DNA of 64,000 nt, taken from Macrotrachela quadricornifera (taxonomy: Eukaryota > Rotifera > Eurotatoria > Philodinida > Philodinidae). Shown in pieces: positions 35,014-46,673 of this stretch. The translations under genes were made by a program, and so were the position numbers. The stretch lies in contig JAJEKB010020547.1 in assembly GCA_022393335.1 (NCBI GenBank), positions 214,865 through 278,864 on the forward strand. Reading direction: 5' to 3'. Position 1 is the first letter of the stretch; each line of letters starts with the position of its first letter. The notes under the pieces are model-generated. The model saw nothing but the letters and a program-made list of their open reading frames with translations, searched no databases and was not told the origin of the DNA.

Positions 35014-36585
35014 CAGAGACCGTCACAGGGCAGGGCTGCCCTGATGCCCTGCCTTGTGCGATTTTATAGGGCAGAGTAGGGCAGAATTTTTTGCCCTAAT
35101 GCCCTGATGCCCCGATTACTATTTTCTGCAGTAAGCACTACTTTCGAGGTTTTTGACCTATTAACAGTGATATCATGATCATTTGTAATAGATGTGGTTA
35201 TCAGTTGGTCAAGATAAGTGGCCCTAGCCGAACTTCTTTTAGCAAGTGCATGACATTTTTGGGTTTCTTAAGACTGAATGTCATGCGCTCTGGACACATC
35301 ATGAATAAAGACTGGAGACCACTAAAAAAACTGAAGTATCTGTGCTTCTTGTTTCATCGCTTATTGTTCTTATTCATGAAGTTGAGTTCTTGTTCAAGCG
35401 TTTGTGTTTCTTGATCGACCAAGCACTTAGGGTGCGACAAAAGCCATGACCACGGCGTTTAACAGTCCTTCTCGCACAAGGTAATCTATTCAGACATGAA
35501 AAAACAAAGTTACTACATTGTAGAGCTTTTCGAGGCGCATCGAACGGTATGTAGTGATTGCTTTTTTCATCAAGTTTTGAATGAATTAGAGTCAATTTAC
35601 TGATAGACGACTACACATCCATTCTCACATCTATACCCAAGCATGATAAGTTAATAAACATAAGCTAGTTGATATCATTGCGAACTAGCTTCTGTTCTTT
35701 CTTTTTTTCGTTAATTTAACGTTCACAATGATCGATTATCAGTAAAAACTGATAATTCGAAAAAATAAATACTATAAGAAAGACAGTGGAGAGACAATCC
35801 AAAGCAGTAGTCCAATTTTAATATTGTAAACACCAAGGATCTTCATTTAATCTCGGGTAGAAAAGTCGTGGTTATTTTATTCGAATTGATTGTTTCTAAG
35901 CTATTCCTTGCTCTGGTCGCCATAAGTTCAGCACATGACTGTCTTGATCTAGAAGCATGACCCACGCAAGCGTTCAAGTGCTTGTCTGTAGGTCGAGAGG
36001 CATTCAGTATGGACACATGTTGAACTCAAGTCTTAGCAATCGCTTGAATAAAATAGTTCGATTAGGACGTTTTTTAATGGATGTGATTGTGTCATTTTTT
36101 ATGATTTTATTGAATGCAATTTAGTCTACATTCATATAGAAAAGGATGGATAAAAACAAGAAGGGAATACGTCGAATAATGCGCATTCATATAACAAAAC
36201 AACTTACTATGTTTATTTACTATTTCAATATTTTTTTTCTAATACTTGCATTTTCTTCCTGTGATGATTTGGATTGTTTTTTATGCTTAAATATACTAGA
36301 CTTTTTCTATGATGATCCCAGTTTGTGTATAACATTTTTTTCGAATTAATATAAATAACATATACGTGTTTAACCTGAAAATGGCTATATACTTTCAACA
36401 TATCAGCAATTCTATTAATTAGCGAAATCAAATGAAACGCCCTGGCCTGCCCTGCCCTGAGGGCAGGGCAGGGCGAAAAATTTTGCCCTGAAAAAATTTC
36501 AGGGCAGGGCAGGGCAGGGCAGGGCAAGACCGAGCAGGGCAAAGGGCAGGGTAGGGCAACAAAAAGTGCCCTGTGACGGTCTCTG
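35014..36585. mobile_element. Non-autonomous hAT-like element with GGGCA subterminal repeats
   Basis: The ends are perfect 19-bp inverted repeats, CAGAGACCGTCACAGGGCA at 35014 and its complement ending at 36585. Next to each end lie many copies of AGGGCA/TGCCCT, about a dozen on the right (36431-36570) and about half that on the left, in both orientations, like the subterminal transposase-binding repeats of hAT elements; the CAGAG tip is also hAT-like. The 1.3-kb interior has no recognisable transposase. The octamers at the two edges (ATAGGTAA, ATGCGCAT) do not match, so the original target duplication has been lost or one flank was replaced: the right edge abuts a piggyBac fragment 8 bp away. 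Confidence 0.75.
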
Positions 36586-36593
36586 ATGCGCAT

Positions 36594-36985
36594 GGAGTTG
36601 ATCGGCTTAGCCAAAGAATATCATGTTACAATCTTGATCGCAAGTCTAAAAGTAACTGGCTGGGAATGTTTATTTATTTTCTAAATGCATCTGCTTTCAA
36701 CTCATTCATTTGTTGTAACCAATTAGCTCAAGACAAAAAAGTCTCTGTTTCGGTAGTGTAGGAATAAGCCATGGAAGACCTCCTTCTGAAAAGAAGTCTT
36801 TAGTAGGAACAAACTTTCGATCCAGCATTGAGTGTTTTACCTGCAAATTGTCATTTTGTTTAAAAGACGAAAAAAATTGTTTTTTTTTTATTATCATAAC
36901 ATTTTTATGTAGCCATTTTGAGTTAAAATAAAATAAAAAGGTTGAAAAATATTATTTCAATTAAAAAAATTCAGTCTTCAAAGGA
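36594..36985 (+). pseudogene. piggyBac transposase 3' fragment, second copy
   Basis: Closely similar to 7003-7390, including DRLSQRISCYNLDRKSKSNW, the FNSFICCNQLAQ segment and the Cys-rich C-terminal finger region, with frame breaks. The similarity fades at about CTTCAAAGG, near where the other copy reaches its TTAA tip, so this is the 3' end of the same piggyBac family. No 5' part is present; it starts abruptly next to the hAT-like element. Confidence 0.75.
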
Positions 36986-37189
36986 AAAGACAAGTGCACA
37001 AGATGAATGCGTTTTTATTGGTAAGTGTACATCTAAAAATAAAACTCTATTTTGATTCGAGTTAAAATGTAAAGAAAGTTATTAGCTATAATAGAAAAAC
37101 TATTCAAAGTATTCTTTCAACTAATCCTTTGGGTCTCGACTGTTTTTTGCGAAACTCGAATTTTTTTTTTAATAAAATTAAAAAATATG

Positions 37190-37530
37190 AACTTTATTTT
37201 TTTTTTACGAAGTAATTACATTTTTGTATGAGAGTCTTTGAAACAATCAACAATACATGGAGATGTATCGCAATTAGGCCAGGTATATCGTGTAGCATGT
37301 CGAATACTATGCGATGTGCAAACGATACATTTTCCTCAAGCTTGGGTGGATTGCAATATTTGTGAAATAAGCAAAGAGAAATGTTGAGTAGTTAGATCAA
37401 GAAAAGAATTTCTTGTCGATAGTCTTCCTATAGTAGTTGACATTTGTGGTTTGTATCTTGTCAAAATTTTACTAATTATTTCAAGCCGAGAAATCAAGTA
37501 GATAAGAGGCAATATCGTTCTATATTTCAT
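37190..37530 (-). pseudogene. piggyBac-type transposase C-terminal remnant (different subfamily)
   Basis: On the minus strand the frame reads RLSTRNSFLDLTTQHFSLLI, then after a stop GKCIVCTSHSIRHATRYTWP, NCDTSPCIVDCF and DSHT. This fits the C-terminal cysteine-rich (cross-brace/PHD-like) finger of PGBD transposases (CxxC, TRYxCxxC, LCxxxCFxxYHT), though some positions have decayed. It is not the family of the adjacent plus-strand fragment. No tips found. The flanks 36986-37189 and 37531-37953 contain nothing else I recognise. Confidence 0.6.
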
Positions 37531-37953
37531 ATATTATCAATGCAGGATATACTACTATATCCAATCAAAAGCTGCTAGAAGTTCATCTTCTGACGACAAA
37601 TTGAATAGAGTTGTTCATAATTCTCCTAATATGTTTTGCTCAGACAAACATCTTTTTCTTGGAACTGCTATTGTGTATATATATAAGATAGATTGTTGAG
37701 GTATATGATTATTATCCAAAGAAGAATATATTCGATTCGATCTTACTGTTGTCTTTTGCGATTCAAAAGGTTAAATAAAAGAACATTAAAATATTGCTCT
37801 AAAAATAAAAAAAGTCCTTCATTTAAGATGCTGTTTCTATTACATCTGAAAAAATAAATAAATAAATATTAAAAAAAAATCGTCTATAACGATAATACAT
37901 TAAATGTGAGATTCCTTATTAGATAAAATAATTGTTAAAAATAATATTTGTTT

Positions 37954-40083
37954 TTATAATGGTGGTGACATTAAACTTGTTGATGTTGTATGACTTTTTG
38001 ATGATTGTCGTCGTTTCATAAGTAATTCCATTGTAATTCTTTGTTTAATATTATTCCAAAGTTTTTTTGAATATAAAAATCCTAAACAAATAAATACACC
38101 TGGAAGTGAATTAATTATTTCAAATATAATCCATAACCATGTTTGTCGAATAATAAGTGCACCAATTAATAAAATCCATTGTAAACCCATTAAACATGCT
38201 AAACGAGTATAAATAAATATAAGATGATTATTATTATTATTATTATTTGTTGATGATGCACTTGCTAATTTTGCTATTTTATTTGATTGATGTATAGCTA
38301 AAATAGTTTTAATAAATAAAATAAATATAATTAAAAGTAAACAACCAATTGGTACAAGAAAAAATAAAATCATTGCATTTATATTTGATATTGAACAAAA
38401 TGAATATCCATAATTTGGTGAAAATTTTGATTGTGGTTTTATAAATTGTATAAGACATGAAATAAATATAATTATTCCATTTAAACACCATATAAATATA
38501 TTATATATAATTAAATAATATTTTTCTTTATGATTTTTTTCTTGTGGTACAATTTGACGATTAAATGTTGAATGAATATGTATTGCAATAATTAATAACC
38601 AAAAAAATGATGATAAATAAAAGAAATGTATTAAAATTGATGATATTAAACAAAGTGTTGAATATTGTATAAGATCAGATGTTGAAATAAATAATAATTG
38701 TCCAATAAATATTGATATTGAAAGAAATAAAAGACATTTACCAGGTAAATTATGTAATGAATGAATTAACCAAAATGCAATCATAAATATAATAAGACAT
38801 ACAAGAGATATTGAAGTACAAATTATTGTTAATATATTACGATAAAATGGAAATACTGGTTTTATTATTTGTTTCCATTGATCAGCACAAAAAATAATTT
38901 CATAATCATTTATAAATATATATTGTTCTCGTATTAAATAAATTGATTGATTAATAAGATATAAACTTCCATTATTAAATCGAACATATTGTTCGGATGT
39001 TTGAAATGGATATGAACATTTCATTGAAATAATTATATCTTTATTTGTATTTGTTATTGGAAAACATTTTTTTAAAAATAAATTATAAAGTTCACTAGAT
39101 TTTTTACATTTATAACTTAATGAATAAATTATTTGAGTAGTTAAATTATTATTATTATTTAAATAATTTTTAAGAAGATTTGGATCAAATAATATTGATA
39201 ATGGATGAACACGTTGTTTTGTTGGAGTTATACTTAAACGTAAAATTGGATCTAAACATGTTATGTTATTATTATTTATATTATTACATTTTGCACAATA
39301 AGGATTAGGATAAGTAACATTTGAAATCGTATCATAACGATAAGCAGTATTAGATAAAGAACAATTTCGTGCTAAATCAGGTGCAGTTCCAGAAGGACAA
39401 CTGGCTGGTAGTGAATTTTTACAAGGTCGAATAAAAACTGATGGTTGATTACTACCTCTCTTACGTGGATATAGAATTGTTTTTGAACAATCTCTTGTTA
39501 AATTATGAATATAATAATTAGCTTGTTCTATTGTATTTAAAATTCTAGTATCAAAAATAGTTCCATTTCCATGACAAAAAGCTTTATATTCCCATAATTT
39601 AATATTTATATTACCATCATTATTACAATATGCACAATAATAATTTCGATAAGTTATATTTGTTTCTAAACTAGTAACTGGAATAAATAATAATGGATTA
39701 TCTATAAATGTTTGTTTATTTAAATTTCGACAATAAATATCCGAATATGATCCAATATAAATTGGTAAACATTTCGTACGCATCCATATAAATAATGGAT
39801 TAAATGAAGTTTTATTATCAAATGTTGGTGAAAGATAATCAATACATTCATAATTATTTGTAGTTGATAATTTTGAATGATGACAACAATCACCATATTC
39901 TGTACATATAGAATCACAAAAACAATTACGAGATTGAATTAAATCTTCATTATCTATTGATAGAGATATCATTGATGAATTTGAACACGAATCTCGAATT
40001 GAACATTGTTTATCATCATCAATTGTTAAACAATTTGAAAAAAAAATAATCAGAAAAAGTATAAAAAAGAGATGATACTTCAT
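37954..40083 (-). CDS. Seven-transmembrane receptor with somatomedin-B-like N-terminus (adhesion/secretin class)
   Basis: Intronless, 709 aa from the ATG at 40083 (MKYHLFFILFLIIFFSNC), which begins a clear signal peptide; the frame is open a little further upstream but without an ATG. The ectodomain starts with a somatomedin-B-like Cys cluster (CSIRDSC, NCFCDSICTEYGDCCHH), followed by about 330 residues with many Cys and N-glycosylation sites, including two CAYCN/CAKCN-type repeats. TM1 begins ILTIICTSISLVCLIIF; TM2 is preceded by HNLPGKCLLFLSIS, typical of the adhesion and Methuselah-like class B receptors, and the remaining helices follow, with TM7 LPGVFICLGFLYSKKLW. No canonical GPS cleavage site (HL/S,T) is evident before TM1. 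Probably a plasma-membrane receptor for an unknown peptide or matrix ligand. The tail is short and Ser/Thr-rich (RRQSSKSHTTSTSL). Confidence 0.8.
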   Translation of the reverse strand: MKYHLFFILFLIIFFSNCLTIDDDKQCSIRDSCSNSSMISLSIDNEDLIQSRNCFCDSICTEYGDCCHHSKLSTTNNYECIDYLSPTFDNKTSFNPLFIWMRTKCLPIYIGSYSDIYCRNLNKQTFIDNPLLFIPVTSLETNITYRNYYCAYCNNDGNINIKLWEYKAFCHGNGTIFDTRILNTIEQANYYIHNLTRDCSKTILYPRKRGSNQPSVFIRPCKNSLPASCPSGTAPDLARNCSLSNTAYRYDTISNVTYPNPYCAKCNNINNNNITCLDPILRLSITPTKQRVHPLSILFDPNLLKNYLNNNNNLTTQIIYSLSYKCKKSSELYNLFLKKCFPITNTNKDIIISMKCSYPFQTSEQYVRFNNGSLYLINQSIYLIREQYIFINDYEIIFCADQWKQIIKPVFPFYRNILTIICTSISLVCLIIFMIAFWLIHSLHNLPGKCLLFLSISIFIGQLLFISTSDLIQYSTLCLISSILIHFFYLSSFFWLLIIAIHIHSTFNRQIVPQEKNHKEKYYLIIYNIFIWCLNGIIIFISCLIQFIKPQSKFSPNYGYSFCSISNINAMILFFLVPIGCLLLIIFILFIKTILAIHQSNKIAKLASASSTNNNNNNNHLIFIYTRLACLMGLQWILLIGALIIRQTWLWIIFEIINSLPGVFICLGFLYSKKLWNNIKQRITMELLMKRRQSSKSHTTSTSLMSPPL

Positions 40084-41077
40084 TTTTAATAATACCAACT
40101 GTTATCGAAATGTTTTTATTCTATTTAAATCGTGATCTTGTTAAATATCAAGTTTGACAATACATTCGTTATTTTTCATAGCTATAAGAGAGTAAATATT
40201 CGATTCAATATGGTATTTATCTTCTATTCATTTACCTGACAACAATAAAAAGAAAAAAAAAGAAAAAAAAAAAGAAAAGATTATATTGGCTTAGTTGTTA
40301 CTTCTCTCTTTTCTAACAATATTCTCTCAAAGTTAATAACTCTATTTATCAAACAAAAAAAAACTTACAGTAACGAAATAAAATACATAAAAACATATGC
40401 GGTTTTTAATAATAAGATGATTATTTAGTATTAAGTATATATGAAAACATTCACATATGAATTTATGAGGAGATATTTTAACAGAAAACAAATTATGCGC
40501 ACATAAACGAAAGCAAGCATATAATTATATCTACATTTTTTGTTTAGTTTAAATTAATAAGAAAAATATTTTCTATTTATATAAGCTAATCAAGCCTTTT
40601 TTGTATGATTACTAATATTAATATTTTATCATCCATTTATTGTATGTGTTTATAATACTAAAAAACTCCATGATATTAGTTATTATTCTACCAACATTGG
40701 TAAATAGCAAATGGATTATTATTGTCTTTTATGATTTTGTTGGTGTGTATATCATGATCGATGACGTAAGGTGTTAAATCTTATCGATCATTTATACTGA
40801 AATTTCAGACAAACAATCATTTTATCTTTACTGCTACTGCAAGAGTTGAATCTGTTATTTGTCAATTAGAATTTGTTTAAGGCAAAACCATTATGTTTTA
40901 CAACTAAAGAGAAATCATCATAGATTTATGAATCAGTATAAACAGAAAAACTACTCCAATCTGCTATCGAATTTTGAGAGGATATTTAATTATCATTGTA
41001 TATCCAAAATAATTAACCGAACAAAATATATGAATATTTTCTGTAAATTATAAAATAATACTAATTTTTACCAATAC
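40084..41077. other. Non-coding spacer upstream of the 7TM receptor
   Basis: A+T-rich. An A-rich AAAAAGAAAA run lies at about 40248-40275. No coding frame or RNA gene recognised. Confidence 0.4.
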
Positions 41078-41136
41078 AACTTACGAAGGAACCGATCCAA
41101 CTGATTAATCACTATTTCAATTAAATATGGGGGACC

Positions 41137-41515
41137 CAGACTTGGAACCGGTCCAAAATTTTTGAACCGGTGCGGTCCGGCCGGTCCAAAAAACGTTTCA
41201 GACCGGTGAAAACCGGCAAAAATTAACCAGTTTGTTAAGTAATTCGCTATCGGTTAAAGAGAAAGACGCCAATACACATGCATTTTAGTTAGATCTCATA
41301 GTTTGTCTTTTCATAGAACAACTTAACTTGTTGGCGATATACTTTACTGAGAAAAAAATTTTACTCCTCAAAAGGTGTGAAGCCCAATTTTAGACAAAAA
41401 CCTGAGGGGTACCACAGGTATTTTTTTCCAATCTATAAACCGATGAAAACCGGCGAAGACCGGCCGGTCCAAACATTTCAACCGATCCGGTTCGGCCGGA
41501 CCGGTTCCAACTCTG
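41137..41515. mobile_element. MITE with CAGAsTTGGAACCGGTCC tips
   Basis: Terminal inverted repeats of 18 bp with one mismatch (CAGACTTGGAACCGGTCC / CAGAGTTGGAACCGGTCC). Beyond these, both arms carry ACCGG/CCGGT and GGCCGGTCC words (41175-41215 and 41445-41500), so the subterminal parts pair too. G+C content is well above the surroundings. No coding capacity. The CAGAG-type tip suggests hAT. It lies in or beside the left arm of the large transposon. The flanking octamers do not match. Confidence 0.7.
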
Positions 41516-41912
41516 GAGTAAATCCATGGAGACACAACCACTTTTTGGAAAGGTCTTTTTTCGATTTTTTTCTTCCACAATGTCGGTATGGTCTAGAAAA
41601 CACTTTTGATGAAAAAAAAAAGCTAACCCTTTCTATTGAAAATGTCGAGTTTTCGAGCATTTTTTCGGTGCCCCTATGATACACTATATATACATAGGAA
41701 ATCTTAGAAGAAAATCTAGGCTTTTTTCGCGAATGATTTTTTTTTGAATTTTTTTCTCCTCATAAATATTTAAAAAGTTTAAAAACATGTTTTCTGAGAA
41801 ACATTTGACCTTTTCTATCGAAATTCTTGGAATGCTAAATCATTTTCTCTGAATACAACAGCCATAAGTGATCGTTAACTTGAATTGCAATGAATTAATT
41901 TGACAATTTTCA
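41516..41912. repeat. Left long terminal inverted repeat of the 4.5-kb transposon
   Basis: Pairs with 44985-45376 in inverted orientation over about 395 bp with few mismatches, for example CAACAGCCATAAGTGATCGT at 41858 against ACGATCACTTATGGCTGTTG at about 45020. Close agreement of the arms implies a young element or gene conversion between arms, in contrast with the decayed coding part. Confidence 0.85.
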
Positions 41913-42226
41913 ACTTCTCTTTCTCGTAGAGTTATGGATAATTGATGACATCGAATCTTGCCGCAGAAATCATCATAAGTCATTGATCTGAGACTAAACG
42001 AATCTAGTATACGAAGAAAATGAAGAGAGATATCCATTTTGTCTGTGTTGGGTATCATCATCAAGTCTGACTCCAAAAAATTCGATCGACTAGAAAAGAC
42101 ACAAAAGGGAAGTTTATTTAAATGTAAATGTCCTGATCTGGTTTGATCGAGATGTCGAACGATATTGAACCATTGAGCGACTGATCGGTTTGAATTCATG
42201 CATAGTTCGGATCCCTTGTATTGTAC

Positions 42227-44785
42227 CTAAACCAAGATCAATAGAAAGGAGTAGAAACAATGATTTTTTTCACCTGTTGTTCGAAGTTTCTCGCTTCTAG
42301 CTTTTAGGTAATTGCTTTTAACCTTTTCCACTTCATCTGCTTCATGATAAAATACATGAACACCAGGAGTATCTTTGTTGGATCTTCTTGCTGTCTCGAG
42401 TTGTTGCTTTTGTAAGAACTTGTAGAAGTCTTTTGCATTTGATATGAGATTGTTCTTGGAACGAGTAGCACGCCTAGCAGTAGATTTCAGCACCGCACCT
42501 ATTCCATCATCAGCTCCTTTTCCATGACCTGTAGCTGTATACGTCCAAGAAGCATCTAAATCGAAGTCGGTTTTATGATTAATCAGGTTCAAAATGCTGG
42601 CATTGTTCTTAAAATGAGCACTTGCTCCATCACCAAAAGAAAGAAGAGAGCTGATCTAGCACATAGGCTTTAATAGAAGTAAGACTTATCTCACATAATT
42701 GATCTTTTTTACCAGTGGAAAGTTCTTCTTGATGAATTGAACAAGAATTTTTTGTGCACAGTGCACAAATGCAGTTATATGTTCCATACAATTACTGATG
42801 ATCGCTAGGTTTCGTTGTTCCTTTCCAATGGTCAGATGGATTGTAAACAAGGTAGCTTGATGCTGACTAAAAAATCCTTGTTGAACTTTGCGCTGACGTA
42901 TCAACGTATAATTCATTGAGAAATCAATCTGGGCCACAACAAACATCTTTTGTCTGATGATTGACAACGCAACTCTTTAATATATTCACGCTGTTGACGA
43001 TTACAATACGTGCGAAGCAAGAATAAAGGCCATCTTTCTTCAATTTCCGTGAGTAGAGAATCAACTGAGCCAAACATCTGTTGAAGGTCGAACTTGTTAT
43101 TGACTTTCTTCCACATCGTTCATGAACATTCGTCATCCAAGTCCATTATATTTTTATCAGTGAGAACATCTATGATATTTTCCGTTGGACAGTTGTGACA
43201 TTCACCACTGAAGCACTTTTCTTCCGGTATAGTGCAAACCATTCGAGCGATCAGATCTTTCATATTGGTCTTGTCACTAGATGAGGAAGAAGCTGCGCCG
43301 GTAGATTTTCGATAGTAGTTGCTCCAAGCCTGTAATGAAACTATGATACAATCGTATCAATATACAACTAACACAAACCTTCAATAACAAATCCATGTTC
43401 TCGTGAATAATACACATGCACGTCTCATGTGGTGTTGCAATGTTCACTTCTCGTGGTAGAAGGGCAGTGAAGGTTGATCTTGCAACAGCTCCAGGAAATC
43501 GTTCGTTAAATATTCGGTAGGCATCCAACACAGTCATCTCTAAAAAACGAACTGCGACTGGTTGTCCGTTGATTTTAATTATGTCTTTGGAATTGGATGA
43601 GGTCCGACTGATACCCCATCCTCACTATAGAACTTGATCACAGCGTCAATTGTTGCGTCGGATAAAGGAATATTTCCCCGTAGACATTGTGTATAAGCTA
43701 GTATTCCTTTGTTGTTTCGACGAATGAGCGATCGTCGAGCCTGATTTTGCTTTGATTGAAACCTGATAAGTGAAAGACGTATTTAGTAACATATATACAG
43801 AAAAATGCGAAGACATTGAAAGAAACAAGAATAAAAAATGTACCATTTTTCGATTTTTTTTGTTGACCCCATTCTTTTGGAGCAATTGTCATTAAACGAA
43901 CTTGTTTATCGACATCACTCTCGGCATATAACTTTTTCAAACCATCTAAAAGTTCATTAGACTCACATATCATCAGTTCGTGAGGATTTGGATCATGCAA
44001 AACTTGAGACTTTTCATCTAATACATCACATAGCCGATTAAGTTTTCTATAAACTTCATCAACTTTGGCACGAATGGATAATACCGCTGATCTAAGTATA
44101 AAGATTCTTTCAGAAAACTCAGATTAAATTTACAAACTTACCTGTCATGAATCGGACTTATGTTCAATAATTTGAATATGTTTGACAATTCCTCCACTGC
44201 TTTGTCTTTCTGGTATTCCAGTTCATATGAGTTAGCACCTGTATCTCCATCCATCGATTCAGGATCAGCCGTCTCATCATCCATAAATCGTGAATCATCA
44301 TCATCATCTTTTGACTCATCTAAGGTACCACTATCCATATGACAATTCTGCTCCTCTTCTACGTTCAGATCATTAAACATCACATTAATAGCATTGTCAT
44401 CATTTTCTTCATCACCACCAGAAGAATCTTCTACCATGGGTTCATCACCACTTGAACTTTCATCTTCGTTAAATTCCATTGATTGATGACTCATCATTTC
44501 TTTCGATTCAAATGCATGACATCTTGGACATAACCAATAAATTCGAGTGGTAGCCGCATCATATTGAGAAAACAAAAATCTCGATAGCTGTGATGATACG
44601 GCGACTACTCCTTTTGGTACATGTGTAGATTTTCTATGTTTCATCGGATGTTCACAACATTTTCGTTTTCTTGGCATTGCGATACAAGTTTGAAAAAAAG
44701 TACTAATGGGTGGATATTCGATATTTTTTAATATCTGATGATTCATCCGTAATCTTATTTGTTTGAAGACACGATATTTGTGCAT
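42227..44785 (-). pseudogene. Decayed DDE-type transposase of an unplaced eukaryotic family
   Basis: Read on the minus strand through several frames. The N-terminal part (44785-44138) has a Cys/His cluster (RKCCEHPMKHRK... WLCPRCH) and then an acidic Ser/Asp/Glu-rich stretch, with a good intron after HDR at about 44140. Then LYAESDVDKQVRLMTIAPKE (43930 region), a second intron-like break, LDAYRIFNERFPGAVAR and PHETCMCIIHENMD (43530-43390), a C-x4-C-x2-C region, QIDFSMNYT (about 42930), a DGA block, and ATGHGKGADDGIG (42540). I know this order (an LLT/LMTIxPxxW block, a C-rich middle, QxDFxxNxT, SDGxxxxFKN, HGKGxxDGxG) from uncharacterised invertebrate and fish transposon proteins; the Asp in QIDF, the Asp of SDG and the HGKG..D segment are probably the catalytic triad. 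Frameshifts and stops (about 43550, 43120, 42970) show it is dead. Superfamily not named with confidence. Confidence 0.65.
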
Positions 44786-44984
44786 AAAAATTTACGCCTA
44801 AAGATGTCCTTACAAAGATATGGAAAATTCACCGTTTCGATATCTCTACTCCTTTTGTTCTTTTGATTTCACTTTTGCCAGACGGTTTAGAAGGATATCT
44901 TTCCAATGACGTGCGCAAAGTCATCAGTTCGAAAATGTTCTGAGAGATATTATGATGAAAATTCTTGTACTCTATGAGAGATGA

Positions 44985-45376
44985 AAATTGTCAAACTAAT
45001 TCATTGTAACTCAAGTTAACGATCACTTATGGCTGTTGTATTCAGAGAAAATGATTTAGCATTCCAAGAATTTCAATAGAAAAGGTCAAATGTTTCTCAG
45101 AAAACATGTTTTTAAACTTTTTAAATATTTATGAGGAGAAAAAAATTCAAAAAAAATCATTCGCGAAAAAAGCCTAGATTTTCTTCTAAGATTTCCTATG
45201 TATATATAGTGTATCATAGGGGCACCGAAAAAATGCTCGAAAACTCGACATTTTCAATAGAAAGGGTTAGCTTTTTTTTTCATCAAAAGTGTTTTCCAGA
45301 CCATACCGACATTGTGGAAGAAAAAAAATCGAAAAAAAAGACCTTTCCAAAAAAGTGGTTGGGTCTCCATGGATTC
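44985..45376. repeat. Right long terminal inverted repeat of the 4.5-kb transposon
   Basis: Inverted partner of 41516-41912. Its outer end reads GGGTCTCCATGGATTCACCC, itself partly palindromic. The roughly 200 bp between it and the outer block at about 45577 has no counterpart on the left, where the MITE lies instead. Confidence 0.85.
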
Positions 45377-46630
45377 ACCCAATAAATCTTGATTGTGTCA
45401 ATTAATTACATTCTAATGTGTTGGACAATCAATTAATGATGTATGTGTTTGCTCACATCATATAACAATATCGTTATTTATAGTGAATAATACATTACTT
45501 TTGAACAAGGACAAATATTATAAAGATTGTTGAATTAAACTCCCTCATATCAGAAGGCAAATAATCCTAGATTCCTGATGTTTAATTGAAATAGTGATTA
45601 ATCAGTTGTATCGGTTTCATCGTTAGAGGAATTAGAATATCGCATAGAAAGCTTCAATAGAATTTTCTCTATCTTCACGGATAGTACAAAACAATATTCT
45701 ATATTTCATCAGTCTTCCATAAATACTATGATAATAAAATTTTGATAAAAGCTGTTTGTTATGATACAAGATGACAATAACAACAAGTACTATTTCAAAG
45801 GAAAAGTTCGATGAATATTTTTTGAAATTTTTTCAACATCTTCAGATTTTTTTTTTCTGGTACATGTCAGTGTGATAAAAATATAATTTTTGTACGTGTA
45901 GTCACACGTCTAGTAAATAAAGTGAACGAAAACTTCTTCGCGTTTGATCACTTGAGCCTCTACAATGGTTGCTAAAATACAAATAAAAAGTTTAGCTTAG
46001 AAATATACACATAAATATCTAATTTTGACGATTAAAAATATTCAAATCTTGAAAATAAATAACAATAGAAATATTTTCACAAAAAAAATTGATTAAAACA
46101 TTAAAAAATAATTGCATAAAAACGCATTAAAGTTAGATATTTACATGATTGACATACATTTGAAATAAAATGAACGTGAACATATTCATAGAATTACCTT
46201 TTTTTGACGGTTGTATAACATTTGCGTGCCGATAATACCACACACGAGAGTTACGCGCAAAATTAAGTATTTTGCTTTTTTTTCTGTTTTAAGTGAATAC
46301 AAGTCCTGAAATTTCATTAATCATTCTGTTAGTCTGACTACAGTGTTTCGCTATCGATGCTGGAATTAAATTAAATGAACAGAGATCATTCCTTCCAGAA
46401 ATACAGCTGAACGTTCAAACTCACTTGAGATACCACACTTGAATCTTCGATCTGCGTTAAAAACAATACTCATATGAAAATCTATATGCACTCTGCATAC
46501 TCACATTCACAGGTCAACATTCGATTCAGGAAATACCTGATCGAACTCGCATATTCTGAAAGACTTTTGTCTGGAAAACTAATACGCTAACACCGATACC
46601 TAGAATGCTGGATGGATCATTAGGACAGTA

Positions 46631-46673
46631 GCATCAGCATCAGCATCAGCATCAGCATCAGCATCAGCATCAG
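46631..46673 (+). repeat. (GCATCA)7 microsatellite
   Basis: Seven perfect GCATCA units plus one extra base. Not in an open coding frame that I can support. Confidence 0.95.

Larger units (their letters stand above)
41078..45632 (-). mobile_element. Large DNA transposon with long interrupted terminal inverted repeats
   Basis: Two blocks of inverted repeat define the element. The inner TIR is about 395 bp (41516-41912 against 44985-45376, reading GAATCCATGGAGACCCAACC from the outside on the right). An outer block of about 50 bp (41082-41130 against about 45577-45628) shares AACTGATTAATCACTATTTC. On the left a 379-bp MITE sits between the two blocks; on the right about 200 bp of other DNA does. 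The interior codes on the minus strand for a decayed transposase-like protein. Whether the outer block is the true tip or part of an older host element is open. No target duplication could be fixed. Confidence 0.75.

Noticed and set aside
35175..35595. Open frames inside the hAT-like element as a transposase
   Set aside because: Frames on both strands overlap, are under 80 codons and show none of the hAT blocks.
46631..46673. CRISPR-like short repeat array
   Set aside because: Perfect contiguous hexanucleotide units without spacers: a microsatellite. No CRISPR array is expected or seen in this eukaryotic window.
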